A stretch of DNA of 64,000 nt, taken from assembly GCA_019634595.1 (NCBI GenBank), contig JAHCBC010000001.1:310001-374000 (forward strand). Reading direction: 5' to 3'. Below the pieces are notes generated by a model that saw only the letters and a program-made list of their open reading frames with translations, had not been told where the DNA came from and ran no database searches. The DNA is from Akkermansiaceae bacterium (GTDB lineage: Bacteria; Verrucomicrobiota; Verrucomicrobiia; Verrucomicrobiales; Akkermansiaceae). Shown in pieces: positions 39,321 to 47,636 of the stretch. The translations under genes and the position numbers were made by a program. Within the stretch, counting starts at the first letter, position 1, and each line of letters starts with the position of its first letter.

Positions 39321-42108
39321 ATCCCGACCTGATCCTGTCATCCCCGACCATGAGATCCTCCGCAAGATCGGGGGGGGCGCTTACGGCGAGGTGTGGCTGG
39401 GCAGGGGGGTGACCGGCGCGCTGCGCGCGGTCAAGGTGGTGTGGCGGGAGGACTTCGAGGACGCCCGCGGGTTCGAGCGGGAGTTCGAGGGCATCCTGAA
39501 GTTCGAGCCGATGTCGCGGGACCACCCCGGACTGGTCCACATCCTCCACGTAGGACGCAGTCCGGACGGCGTTTCGTTCTACTACTACGTGATGGAACTC
39601 GGGGACGACGTGCGCTCCGGGCAGAACATCAACCCCATCGAGTATGAGCCGCGGACGCTGCGTGCGGACGCGAAGCAGGCGCTGCACCCCCAGCTCGACA
39701 CGGACACCTGCATCGATGTCGGCCTGCGGCTGGCGGAGGCGCTGCACCATCTCCATGAGCGCGGGCTGGCGCACCGGGACGTGAAGCCGTCGAACGTCAT
39801 TTTCCTCAATGGCAAGGCGAAGCTGGCGGACATCGGCCTGGTGGCCGCGCGCGACCAGCGGACCTTTGTCGGCACGGAGGGCTTCGTCCCGCCCGAGGGT
39901 CCCGGCTCCGCGCAGGCGGACGTGTACAGCTTGGGAAAGGTGCTGTACGAGATCGCCACCGGCAAGGACCGGCTGGAGTTTCCGGAACTGCCGGACACAT
40001 TGCCGAACGGCTCCCAGCGGAAGCGCTGGCTGGAGCTGAACAAGATCATCTGTGACATCTGCGAGCCGCGGCTTTCCAAACGGATGATCACCTCCGCGGC
40101 GGAACTCGCGGAAGCCCTGCGGCGTCTCCAGCGTGGCAAGCGTGCCAGGCGGAAGCGCAGCTTCTCCCTGGTGTGGGTCGTTTCCCTGCTGCTGCTCGGC
40201 CTGGCCGGGTGGGCGGGATATGAGGTGACCAAGCGCGGCAGGATCCAGACCTTGGTCGATATCGTGAGGCCTCCGCCGGTGAAGCGGCCGGTGGAGAAGT
40301 TCCGCCAGGTGAAGCTCATCACCATCCCGGGAAATGCGACCGTCTATGACGGGAAAGGGACCTACGTCGATCTCACGCCCACGCGGGAGATCAATGCCAA
40401 GCTGGGGCAGACCCTGGAGTTCCGGATCGAGCTGGCGAAGTACCAGCCGAAGGACATCAAGGTGACGGTGGTGGATGGTGACGGCGTCATGGCCGTCATC
40501 GAGAACCTCCAGCCGGACCAGCCGCCGGAGGGCGGCGTCGTGTGGATGGACCACCTGCGCAACCGCTACAAGCCGCTCGACAGCCGGAAGTCCCACATCA
40601 GCGAGGGCTACATGAAGAAGCGGGACTGGCTCATGTTCAACGCGGCCAGCGCGCGAAAGACGGAGGATTTCCTGACGGTCTCCCAGAACGGCATCGAGAC
40701 GGAGATCACGCTGGCGAATGATGAGGCCGCCCGCGCGTTCTGCAGTTGGCTGGAAGGGGAGGCCCTGCGCAACGGCCTGCTCACCCGGGATTTCGAGATG
40801 GTCCCGGACCGCGACCTTTCCTTCAAGGACCCGAAGATGACGGACGCGCAGCGGAAGGAGGATCTCCGTCCTTTCTATGTGGTCGTCCGCAGGATCGACT
40901 TCGGCATGGTCCGCCTGAAGACCGATCCGCCGGAGGTGGAGGTCTTCATCGACGGCATGAGGCGCGGGATGACCGACAAGGATGGCGCGCTCCTGCTGGA
41001 GCGGGTGAAGCCCGGCTCGCACATCAAGTTCACGCTGTTGAAGGAAGGCTTCAAGCCCCTGGAGTTCGATACCGAGGTCGTCCCCAGCCAGACCGGAGAG
41101 ATCACCCGGAAGCTGGAGGAGAACAAGGGCATCATCTTCGGCAGGGACTGGAAGAACACGCTCGGCATGGAATTCGTGCCGCTGGGACCGGACCTGATGG
41201 TGTCGAAGTGGGAGAGCCGCGTCGCGGACTACCGCGCCTTCATCACCGGCTACAACGCCGACCTCACCCGCCAGCAGGAAGCCGCCGGGCCGGAGGCCGC
41301 GGATGACATCGCGGGTGCCCTCATGCCGCTCACCATGCCGCTGGCAACGGATTTCTCCCAGGCGGATGACCATCCGGTCGTCTATGTTTCCAGGGATGAC
41401 GCGGAGAAATTCTGCATCTGGCTGACCCGGAAAGAACGCGAGGAAGGCCTGATCCGTGAAAGCCATGTCTATCGCCTGCCGACGGACCTGGAGTGGAGCC
41501 GCATGGCCGCCATCGAGGACCAGCCGGGGAAATCCCCGCTCGCGCGCGACAGCGACAAGCAGCCGAGGTTCCCATGGGGAACCGCCTGGCCGCCGCCCAA
41601 AGGTGCCGGAAACTTCGCGGACACCAGCGCCGCGCTGGCTCCGGGGAAATCCTCCGATCTTTCCATCCCCGGCTACAGCGATGACAATCCCTACACCTCC
41701 ACGGTGGGATCCTACCCGGCGAACCGGTATGGCATCTTCGACCTGAGCGGCAACGCGCAGGAGTGGGTCTATACGGACTGGAAGGACGCGGAGGACATCC
41801 CCGTCATGAGCGCGGATGGCCGGCCGATCCGTGCCGCGACCGTGGACATCCAGATGGGTGTCCTGCGCGGTGGCGGATGGGACACCTACCGGGAGGAGGC
41901 GCTTTACACCGGCTTCCGGAACTGGATCCCGCCATCGAAAGGGGATGCGTCCACCGGCTTCCGTGTCGTCCTCGTGAGGGTTGGCAATGGCAAGGAGATC
42001 AATCCGCTGGATCCGGTCTCTCCCGCTCCCGTTCCGCCCGTGGTTCCCGGAGCCGCCGTTCCGCCGCTGCCCGCACCCGTCCCGGCACCTCCCGCCCCTG
42101 ACAACTGA
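39310..42108 (+). CDS. Transmembrane Ser/Thr protein kinase with PEGA and SUMF-like domains
   Basis: A 932-residue protein. The kinase domain is residues 13-275. It has the Gly loop KIGGGAYGEVWLG, AVKVVW lysine, catalytic HRDVKPSNVIF and LADIGLVA, which puts DIG in place of DFG. A basic stretch and membrane helix follow (about 285-306, FSLVWVVSLLLLGLAGWAGY). Outside the membrane there are a PEGA-like region, a second PEGA domain (about 532-595, VEVFIDGMRRGMTDKDG) and a formylglycine-generating-enzyme-like (SUMF1) domain (about 615-905, YRLPTDLEWSRMA, LSGNAQEWVYTDW, GFRVVLVRVG). Its active-site region, VLRGGGWDTYREEAL, has no catalytic cysteines, so it is probably a ligand-binding sensor. Confidence 0.92.
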   Translation: MPSKSRPDPVIPDHEILRKIGGGAYGEVWLGRGVTGALRAVKVVWREDFEDARGFEREFEGILKFEPMSRDHPGLVHILHVGRSPDGVSFYYYVMELGDDVRSGQNINPIEYEPRTLRADAKQALHPQLDTDTCIDVGLRLAEALHHLHERGLAHRDVKPSNVIFLNGKAKLADIGLVAARDQRTFVGTEGFVPPEGPGSAQADVYSLGKVLYEIATGKDRLEFPELPDTLPNGSQRKRWLELNKIICDICEPRLSKRMITSAAELAEALRRLQRGKRARRKRSFSLVWVVSLLLLGLAGWAGYEVTKRGRIQTLVDIVRPPPVKRPVEKFRQVKLITIPGNATVYDGKGTYVDLTPTREINAKLGQTLEFRIELAKYQPKDIKVTVVDGDGVMAVIENLQPDQPPEGGVVWMDHLRNRYKPLDSRKSHISEGYMKKRDWLMFNAASARKTEDFLTVSQNGIETEITLANDEAARAFCSWLEGEALRNGLLTRDFEMVPDRDLSFKDPKMTDAQRKEDLRPFYVVVRRIDFGMVRLKTDPPEVEVFIDGMRRGMTDKDGALLLERVKPGSHIKFTLLKEGFKPLEFDTEVVPSQTGEITRKLEENKGIIFGRDWKNTLGMEFVPLGPDLMVSKWESRVADYRAFITGYNADLTRQQEAAGPEAADDIAGALMPLTMPLATDFSQADDHPVVYVSRDDAEKFCIWLTRKEREEGLIRESHVYRLPTDLEWSRMAAIEDQPGKSPLARDSDKQPRFPWGTAWPPPKGAGNFADTSAALAPGKSSDLSIPGYSDDNPYTSTVGSYPANRYGIFDLSGNAQEWVYTDWKDAEDIPVMSADGRPIRAATVDIQMGVLRGGGWDTYREEALYTGFRNWIPPSKGDASTGFRVVLVRVGNGKEINPLDPVSPAPVPPVVPGAAVPPLPAPVPAPPAPDN

Positions 42109-42113
42109 TCATT

Positions 42114-42521
42114 ATGGTTGAAATCAAGCTCGACTACGAAGGGGACCTGCACTGCAGCGCGGTCCATGGACCATCCGGCACCACGCTCGCCACGGACGCG
42201 CCCGTCGATAACAACGGCCGTGGGGAATCCTTCTCGCCCACGGACCTCGTGGCCACTGCGCTCGGTGCCTGCATGGCCACCGTCATGGGCATCATGGCCC
42301 GCCGCAAGGAGATCTCTCTGGAGGGACTGAAAGTCGCCGTCCGCAAGCACATGTCGGAGGATCTGCCACGCCGCATCTCGAAGCTGGAGGTGGATCTCGA
42401 CATGCCTCTGCCCGCAGACCATCCGGAGCGGAAAGTCTTCGAAGCCGCCGCCCGAGGCTGCCCCGTCCACCACAGCCTCCACCCCGACATCGAGGTGGTC
42501 ATGCAGTGGACGTGGAGGTGA
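42114..42521 (+). CDS. OsmC/Ohr-family peroxiredoxin-like protein
   Basis: A 135-residue protein. The two conserved redox cysteines are in ALGACMATVMGIMA and in EAAARGCPVHHSLHPD; a Glu/Arg environment typical of OsmC is present. DNNGRGESFSPTDLVATALG is the family's central motif. Such proteins reduce organic hydroperoxides with thiol help. It starts 5 bases after the kinase gene, so it may be co-transcribed with it, but a functional link is not evident. Its stop codon touches a family 2 palindrome. Confidence 0.93.
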   Translation: MVEIKLDYEGDLHCSAVHGPSGTTLATDAPVDNNGRGESFSPTDLVATALGACMATVMGIMARRKEISLEGLKVAVRKHMSEDLPRRISKLEVDLDMPLPADHPERKVFEAAARGCPVHHSLHPDIEVVMQWTWR

Positions 42522-42558
42522 GTAAGGAGGGAGGACAAGAGTGTCCTCCCTCCTTACT
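42521..42558. repeat. Single palindrome of repeat family 2 between convergent stops
   Basis: AGTAAGGAGGGAGGACA and its exact inverse flank the four bases AGAG, a perfect 17-bp stem. It is the two ends of a family 2 element joined without the middle. It begins at the osmC stop and contains the sulfatase stop codon (TAA on the minus strand). It may act as a bidirectional terminator. Confidence 0.8.
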
Positions 42559-43885
42559 CTCCCACAGGCCAGTCGGGCGATTCACTCCGTGCCGTCTTCA
42601 GATACGCGTCGATCTTCGCCAGCACTTCCGGATGCTGCGCGGCGACGTCGTTCTTTTCCGCCACGTCGTTCTGCTGGTCGTAGAGGAACAGCTTGCCGTT
42701 CCGGCGGATGCCTTTCCAGCGGCCCTGGTAGAGCGCGGCGTGGCGGAAGCCACCTTCGTGGAATTCCCAGTAGAGGAACTCATGCTCCTTCTGCTCCCCC
42801 TGCCCGGAAAGGACGGGCAGCAGGCTGATGGAGTCCCGGTTAGGCGGGAGCGCCGCGCCGGAAAGGTCCGCGGCGGTCGCCATGATGTCACCGAAGTAGC
42901 CGACGTGGTCGGAGACGGCGGGCTTCACCTTGCCCGGCCACCAGGCGATGAACGGCACGCGGATGCCTCCGTCCGTCAGTGACCGCTTGATGCCGGTGAA
43001 GGGGCCTGACGGATTGAAGCGAGAAAGGTCGTGGCCGCTCTCGTTGTGGGGGCCGTTGTCGCTGCTGAAGATGACCAGCGTGTTCTCCGCGATGCCCAGG
43101 TTCCGCAACTGCTCCAGCATCCGCCCGACGTAGGAATCCATGCGCGTGATCATGGCGGCGTGGCCCTTGTCCGGACCGGGCCAGTCCTTGTCCGCATAGA
43201 TGCCCAGGTCCGGCACCTCCGCGCCGCCCAGCGGGCCTTTGCCACGCATCGCGTTGTGGGCGTGCGGCACCACCATGCTCCAGTAGAGGAAGAACGGGCG
43301 GTCCTTGTTCTCCGCGACGAACTTCAGGGACTCCGTCGTGAAATGGTCGTCGGAGTAGCCTTCGTTCGGCACCTTCTCCTCGTTGCGCCACAGTTCCTTC
43401 GGGTAGTGGTTGTGCGCGTGCCTTTGGTTCAGGTAGCCGAAAAATTGGTCGAAGCCATGCCTGCGGGGCATGCCGACCTCCGCCGGGCCTTCATCGCCCA
43501 GGCCCCATTTGCCGATGAGGGCGGTGGTGTAGCCCCGCTGCTTCAGCAGGGAGGCGACGGTCACATCCCCCGGGCGCAGCGCCTGGGCAAGCGGGTTCTT
43601 ATTCCCGGCATTCCCGCGCACGCGGGTGTGGCCCTGGTGCTGGCCCGTCATCAGCACGCTGCGGGACGGCGCGCAGACGGTGGCTCCTGAGTAGAAGTGC
43701 GTGAACCGCATGCCCTCCGACGCCATCAAGTCCAGATTGGGCGTCTGGATGATCTTCTGCCCGTAACTGCCCAGCTCCCCGTAGCCGAGGTCATCCGCGA
43801 GGATGAAGATGATGTTCGGCTTCCTCTCCGCCGCCGTCGTGAAAGCGGCGAGCGATGCGAGGACGAGGAGAAGGCGGCGGATCAT
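42554..43885 (-). CDS. Secreted sulfatase (arylsulfatase/alkaline phosphatase superfamily)
   Basis: A 443-residue protein with signal peptide MIRRLLLVLASLAAFTTAAE. The metal-binding start is PNIIFILADDLGYGELGSYG. The formylglycine motif is VCAPSRSVLMTGQ with Cys71, converted by FGE, then GYTTALIGKWGLGD. The second metal cluster is VIFSSDNGPHNE, and the substrate pocket part is GIKRSLTDGGIRVPFIAWWP. The substrate is probably a sulfated polysaccharide or glycan, but the class cannot be fixed. A true FGE is needed elsewhere in the genome, because the SUMF domains here lack their cysteines. It overlaps the FAD-oxidoreductase gene by 4 bases. It is transcribed second in that pair. Confidence 0.92.
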   Translation of the reverse strand: MIRRLLLVLASLAAFTTAAERKPNIIFILADDLGYGELGSYGQKIIQTPNLDLMASEGMRFTHFYSGATVCAPSRSVLMTGQHQGHTRVRGNAGNKNPLAQALRPGDVTVASLLKQRGYTTALIGKWGLGDEGPAEVGMPRRHGFDQFFGYLNQRHAHNHYPKELWRNEEKVPNEGYSDDHFTTESLKFVAENKDRPFFLYWSMVVPHAHNAMRGKGPLGGAEVPDLGIYADKDWPGPDKGHAAMITRMDSYVGRMLEQLRNLGIAENTLVIFSSDNGPHNESGHDLSRFNPSGPFTGIKRSLTDGGIRVPFIAWWPGKVKPAVSDHVGYFGDIMATAADLSGAALPPNRDSISLLPVLSGQGEQKEHEFLYWEFHEGGFRHAALYQGRWKGIRRNGKLFLYDQQNDVAEKNDVAAQHPEVLAKIDAYLKTARSESPDWPVGE

Positions 43886-45666
43886 GGCTGCGGGTGGATG
43901 GCTTTGATGAAGGCGATGCGGGTGGTGGCAGCGGCGGCGGCTTCAGCGCCGGGCGCGTTGATGGATTTGGCGAGGGCCAGCCACTGTTTCTTCAGTTCCG
44001 GGGTGAGCGGCTCGTCCAGCTTCGCTTCATGGCCGGGTGCGGCTTCGTTGTACTGGCCGTGGATCTTCTTCCCGCGGAGGGTCTTGCCCCACGGCTCGAC
44101 ACCGTGGAAGCCGCCCTTCGCCGCCCACCACTGGACGGCCGCGAAATCAGGTGAGTCCAGCGGCAGGTCGCTGAAGTAGGTGAGGGCGGACTTGTCCGCG
44201 ATGAGGAGTTTCTGGATCGCCTGCACCGGGACCTTCTGGACGTCGGTGCCATCTTTCGCCGCCAGCGATGCCGCGTATCCGGCGGCCTGTCCGAGCGACA
44301 TCCAGATCGGCTCCAGCCTCAGCGCGCAGAAGCCGACATGGGTGGAGGACACCGCCACGGGGACCAGCAGGTTGCTGATGGTCTTCGGCAACAGCACGCC
44401 GTAGGGGATCTGGTAGGGCGGCACCGGGTGGTAGAACTCTCCCGTGTGCTGCCCGCCGAAGCGCGGCCCTTCGTGGAAGGTGCCGTGGCAGTTGTTTCCG
44501 TAGTCACCCATGGCGATGGTGTCCGTGAAAAGCGGCGCGCGCGCGTCATCGGCGGGGCGCTCGCTGTCCTTCTGTGAAAAGACATGGACGCCCATCATGC
44601 GGCGCGCCTCGCGCACGTAGAGTTCCGGCGGCAGGTGGCCGTTGTCCGTGAACTCGTCCTTGCAGAATCCCCAGGACCGCGCCTCGTCGCGGAACTTCGC
44701 CGGGACGGAATCGTCGTTCTGGAGGAAATAGATCATGCCCACCTGGTCGCGCAGGTGCTCGGCGAAGATGGCCTTGCGTTCCTCGCGGGTGCCCTCCGGC
44801 CATCCGGCGTTCTTGCCGGGGAGGGACAGGCGGATGAAGCCGCCGGAGACATCATTGATGTCATACTTGTTGTTCGGCAGGGGAGGGGTCTGCGCCTTGA
44901 AGATACAGTCACGCGGGTAGTCGAACAGCTTCTTGATCTTCCCGGAATCCAGCGCGGGCAGCAGGTCCACGAAGTCCTCCCGCCGGTAGCCGGGCGGCTT
45001 TTCCGCGGGCACCCGGTTGGCCGGGTCCGGTGTCATGATGAGGCGGAAATTGTACGCCTGGAGCTGCTTGTCGCCCTGCTCCGGTGCCAGGGACTCGTTG
45101 AACTCCGCGCGGCCCTCCCGGCCCACGTGGAAGGCGACGCCCGCCTTCGCCATCAGGTCGCCTTCATAGGTCGCGTCGATGAAGACCTTCCCGTCATGCG
45201 TGGTGGTCGCATCTCCGGAGGTGAAGCTGGCGGAAACGATCCGCCCGTCCTTCACCGTGACATCGGAGAGGTGCGCGCCTTTGACGATGGTGATGCCCTT
45301 CTGTTCCGCGAGCATCTGCTCCAGCACCAGGCGGTTCACCTTCGGCTCCGCGAAGGTGCCGCGGAAGCAGTCCTTCACCTGCTGGGAGTCCTTGCCATAG
45401 GTCTTCACGTAATGGGCCTCCACCCGCGCCGCGAAGTCCGCGAAGCTGCCGGAAAGGCTCTCGAAGGAATGGAAATCCGTGTGCGACAGTCCGCTGGTGA
45501 CCAGTCCGCCGACCTGTTTTCCAGGCTCCACCACCGTCACCGTCGAGCCGGACTTCGCCGCGGAGATGGCGGAGGCGATGCCGCCGGGGGTGGCCCCGTA
45601 GATGATGATATCCGCAGCGTGGCTGAGGCAGGTGGAGAACAGCAGGAGTGGGATCGTGTGGCGCAT
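43882..45666 (-). CDS. Secreted FAD-dependent oxidoreductase (FAD_oxidored family)
   Basis: A 594-residue protein with signal peptide MRHTIPLLLFSTCLSHA. The FAD-binding motif is DIIIYGATPGGIASAISAAK, and VEPGKQVGGLVTSGLSHTD follows. Domain signatures later are VFIDATYEGDLMAKAGV, PYGVLLPKTISNLLVPVAVS and EPIWMSLGQAAGYAASLAAK. This family (often called xanthan-lyase-like or glucose-inhibited division A-like) is abundant in Planctomycetes and Verrucomicrobia and is usually secreted. Substrate unknown. It is co-transcribed with the sulfatase, suggesting joint work on a modified glycan. Confidence 0.9.
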   Translation of the reverse strand: MRHTIPLLLFSTCLSHAADIIIYGATPGGIASAISAAKSGSTVTVVEPGKQVGGLVTSGLSHTDFHSFESLSGSFADFAARVEAHYVKTYGKDSQQVKDCFRGTFAEPKVNRLVLEQMLAEQKGITIVKGAHLSDVTVKDGRIVSASFTSGDATTTHDGKVFIDATYEGDLMAKAGVAFHVGREGRAEFNESLAPEQGDKQLQAYNFRLIMTPDPANRVPAEKPPGYRREDFVDLLPALDSGKIKKLFDYPRDCIFKAQTPPLPNNKYDINDVSGGFIRLSLPGKNAGWPEGTREERKAIFAEHLRDQVGMIYFLQNDDSVPAKFRDEARSWGFCKDEFTDNGHLPPELYVREARRMMGVHVFSQKDSERPADDARAPLFTDTIAMGDYGNNCHGTFHEGPRFGGQHTGEFYHPVPPYQIPYGVLLPKTISNLLVPVAVSSTHVGFCALRLEPIWMSLGQAAGYAASLAAKDGTDVQKVPVQAIQKLLIADKSALTYFSDLPLDSPDFAAVQWWAAKGGFHGVEPWGKTLRGKKIHGQYNEAAPGHEAKLDEPLTPELKKQWLALAKSINAPGAEAAAAATTRIAFIKAIHPQP

Positions 45667-46024
45667 GCAGGGGTGGGTTCCGTGGTTTTGTGATGGAAGA
45701 CTGGGACAATCCCTATACGGATGCGAATCCATTCTCATTACGAATCCAGGGCCACCTCATTTCGGGAATCCAACCGCGAATGGACGCGAATGAACACGAA
45801 TGGAAGGTAGGCTGATCCCGGATTCGGAGGTGGAGCGGGGATTTTCCGGATGGAGTAACATCACCACCCAACCCTGATTCACGGTGAATTCGCGTCCATT
45901 GGTGTTCATTCGCGGTTCGGATTTTGTGAAACAAGCCGACAACCGTCCTGACAATTCCGGAATGAGGTGGCCCTGTGGCGCAGGCATTCTTGGCTTTACG
46001 CAGGAGGCGGGGGCGGCTACCTCC
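45667..46024. other. 358-bp gap with an inverted repeat upstream of lysA
   Basis: No gene is supported here. It contains an inverted repeat pair (45772-45803 and 45886-45917; see the repeat entry). The rest shows no clear promoter. The lysA frame is open back to 45884, but the extension lies inside the repeat arm. Confidence 0.55.
45772..45917. repeat. GCGAATG-rich inverted repeat (family 6)
   Basis: The left arm (45772-45803) starts AACCGCGAATGGACGCGAAT and contains AACACGAATG. The right arm (45886-45917), read on the opposite strand, starts AACCGCGAATGAACACCAAT and contains GACGCGAATTC. The arms share the same units in swapped order. The element is about 146 bp. Related CGCGAATG arrays occur in intergenic gaps of many phyla. 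It may form a large hairpin upstream of lysA. Confidence 0.65.
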
Positions 46025-47323
46025 ATGCCCGCCATGCACGGCTTTTCCTACAAAAACGGTTCCCTTTCCTGCGAAGACGTCCAGCTTTCCGCCCTTGCGG
46101 AGGAATACGGCACCCCCCTCTACGTCTATTCCGCAGGCACCATCGTCGATCATTTCCAGCGTCTGGACAAGGCGATGGAAGGCGTGGACCACGAGGTGGC
46201 GTATGCCGTGAAGGCGAACTCGAACCTTTCCGTGCTGCGCCTGCTCGCCACCCATGGCGCGGGCTTCGACATCGTCTCCGGCGGCGAACTTTTCCGAGTC
46301 ATCAAGGCGGGCGGGGATCCGGCCCACTGCACCTTCGCCGGTGTCGGCAAGACCCGCGAGGAGATCGTCTATGCGCTGGAGCAGGGCATCTACTCCTTCA
46401 ACGTCGAGAGCGAGGAAGAGCTGCGCTACCTCAACCAGGTGGCGGGCGAACTGAACCTCATCGCCCCCGCCGCCGTCCGCGTGAACCCGAACGTGGACGC
46501 GAAGACCCACAAATACATCTCCACCGGCAAGTCCGAGAACAAGTTCGGCGTCGATTTCGAGGCGATCTCCGGCCTCTACGCACGTGCCGCCGCGGAACTG
46601 CCGAACATCCGGCTGCGTGGCCTGCAGATGCACATCGGCTCCCAGCTCACCTCCATCGCGCCTTTCATCGAGGCGGTGGAAAAGGTCATCCCGCTGGTGC
46701 TGGAGCTGAAGGCGAAGTATGGCATCGAGTTCTGGTCCATCGGTGGCGGCATCGGCATCATCTACAAGGATTCGCTGGAATCCGGCTCCGTTGACTGGTG
46801 GCAGGCCCAGCCGGAAGAGGAGCGTCCGCTCACCATCGAGCGCTACGGCAAGGAACTCGTCCCGCGCCTGAAGGACCTCGGCCTGAAGATCCTGCTTGAG
46901 CCGGGCCGCTACATCGTCGGCAACGCCGGTGTGCTCATCACCAAGTGCCTCTACGAGAAGAAAGGCTCCGCCAAGACTTTCAAGATCGTCGATGCCGGCA
47001 TGAACGACCTCATCCGCCCCGCGCTGTATGAAGGCCACCATGAGATCGTCCCGCTCAAGGAGCCTGCCTCCGCGGAACGCGTGAAGGTTGATGTCGTCGG
47101 CCCCATTTGCGAGAGCGGCGACTTCTTCTGCCAGGACCGCGAGCTGCCGGACTTCCAGCCCGGCGACCACATCGCCCTCATGTCCGCCGGTGCCTACGGC
47201 TTTGCCATGGCGTCCAACTACAACTCCCGCCCGCTGCCCGCGGAAATCCTCGTCGAGGGGGACACCGCCACCGTCATCCGCAAGCGCCAGACGCTGGAGG
47301 ATGTCATCGCGGGGGAGCTTTGA
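46025..47323 (+). CDS. lysA: Diaminopimelate decarboxylase
   Basis: A 432-residue fold-type III PLP enzyme that makes lysine from meso-diaminopimelate. The PLP lysine is in VAYAVKANSNLSVLRLL. Other motifs are GAGFDIVSGGELFRVIKAG, the His in LRGLQMHIGSQL, GGGIGI before IYKDS, LLEPGRYIVGNAGVL, and the catalytic Cys in GPICESGDFFCQDRELPD. The frame extends upstream to 45884, but ATGs at 46025 and 46034 fit better. The gene stands alone. It is followed by a TA pair 37 bases later. Confidence 0.96.
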   Translation: MPAMHGFSYKNGSLSCEDVQLSALAEEYGTPLYVYSAGTIVDHFQRLDKAMEGVDHEVAYAVKANSNLSVLRLLATHGAGFDIVSGGELFRVIKAGGDPAHCTFAGVGKTREEIVYALEQGIYSFNVESEEELRYLNQVAGELNLIAPAAVRVNPNVDAKTHKYISTGKSENKFGVDFEAISGLYARAAAELPNIRLRGLQMHIGSQLTSIAPFIEAVEKVIPLVLELKAKYGIEFWSIGGGIGIIYKDSLESGSVDWWQAQPEEERPLTIERYGKELVPRLKDLGLKILLEPGRYIVGNAGVLITKCLYEKKGSAKTFKIVDAGMNDLIRPALYEGHHEIVPLKEPASAERVKVDVVGPICESGDFFCQDRELPDFQPGDHIALMSAGAYGFAMASNYNSRPLPAEILVEGDTATVIRKRQTLEDVIAGEL

Positions 47324-47360
47324 GCTTCCGTTTGCGAAGGATTCCGCTAGGGTGAAGGCG

Positions 47361-47636
47361 ATGGAGTCACTGTCCGACCACCTTTTTTGGGACGTGGATC
47401 GTGCCACGGTCGATCCGTCCCAACACGGCGTTTGGTTGGCGCAGCGTGTCCTGGAATACGGCAGGTGGAGCGATTGGCAGACCTTGGTCGCCCACTTCGG
47501 GAAACCGGCCTTGGCCGATCTGGTCAAAAACATCCGCAGTCTCCAACCTCGCGCGTTCGCTTTCTGCTGCGCTTGGTTCGAATTACCTCCAACTTCCTTC
47601 CGATGCTTCGCTTCGATGCCGTCCCGGAAGCTGTGA
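47361..47636 (+). CDS. DUF6922-like antitoxin partner of AbiEii toxin
   Basis: A 91-residue protein. MESLSDHLFWDVDRATVDPS, then AQRVLEYGRWSDWQTLVAHF, then DLVKNIRSLQPRAFAFCCAW: the FWDVD and RVLEYG-type motifs resemble the small proteins (DUF6922) encoded in front of AbiEii-like nucleotidyltransferases. The start ATG is at 47361. The gene overlaps the downstream toxin by 34 bases, an unusually long overlap. The ORF is small and could be overlooked because longer frames cover it. Confidence 0.75.
   Translation: MESLSDHLFWDVDRATVDPSQHGVWLAQRVLEYGRWSDWQTLVAHFGKPALADLVKNIRSLQPRAFAFCCAWFELPPTSFRCFASMPSRKL

Noticed and set aside
39232..41466. 744-codon minus-strand frame opposite the kinase-SUMF gene
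   Set aside because: It lies wholly antisense to a well-supported kinase gene. Composition (Leu/Arg/His/Val-rich) and lack of motifs are typical of a shadow frame.
39310..42108. SUMF domain of the kinase as the FGE activating the adjacent sulfatase
   Set aside because: Attractive because the sulfatase is near, but the SUMF active-site region has no cysteine pair, and the genes are convergent and separated by osmC.
42521..42558. Plain Rho-independent terminator only
   Set aside because: The palindrome is a perfect hairpin, but its sequence matches the ends of the larger family 2 repeats, so it is treated as a repeat that may also terminate.
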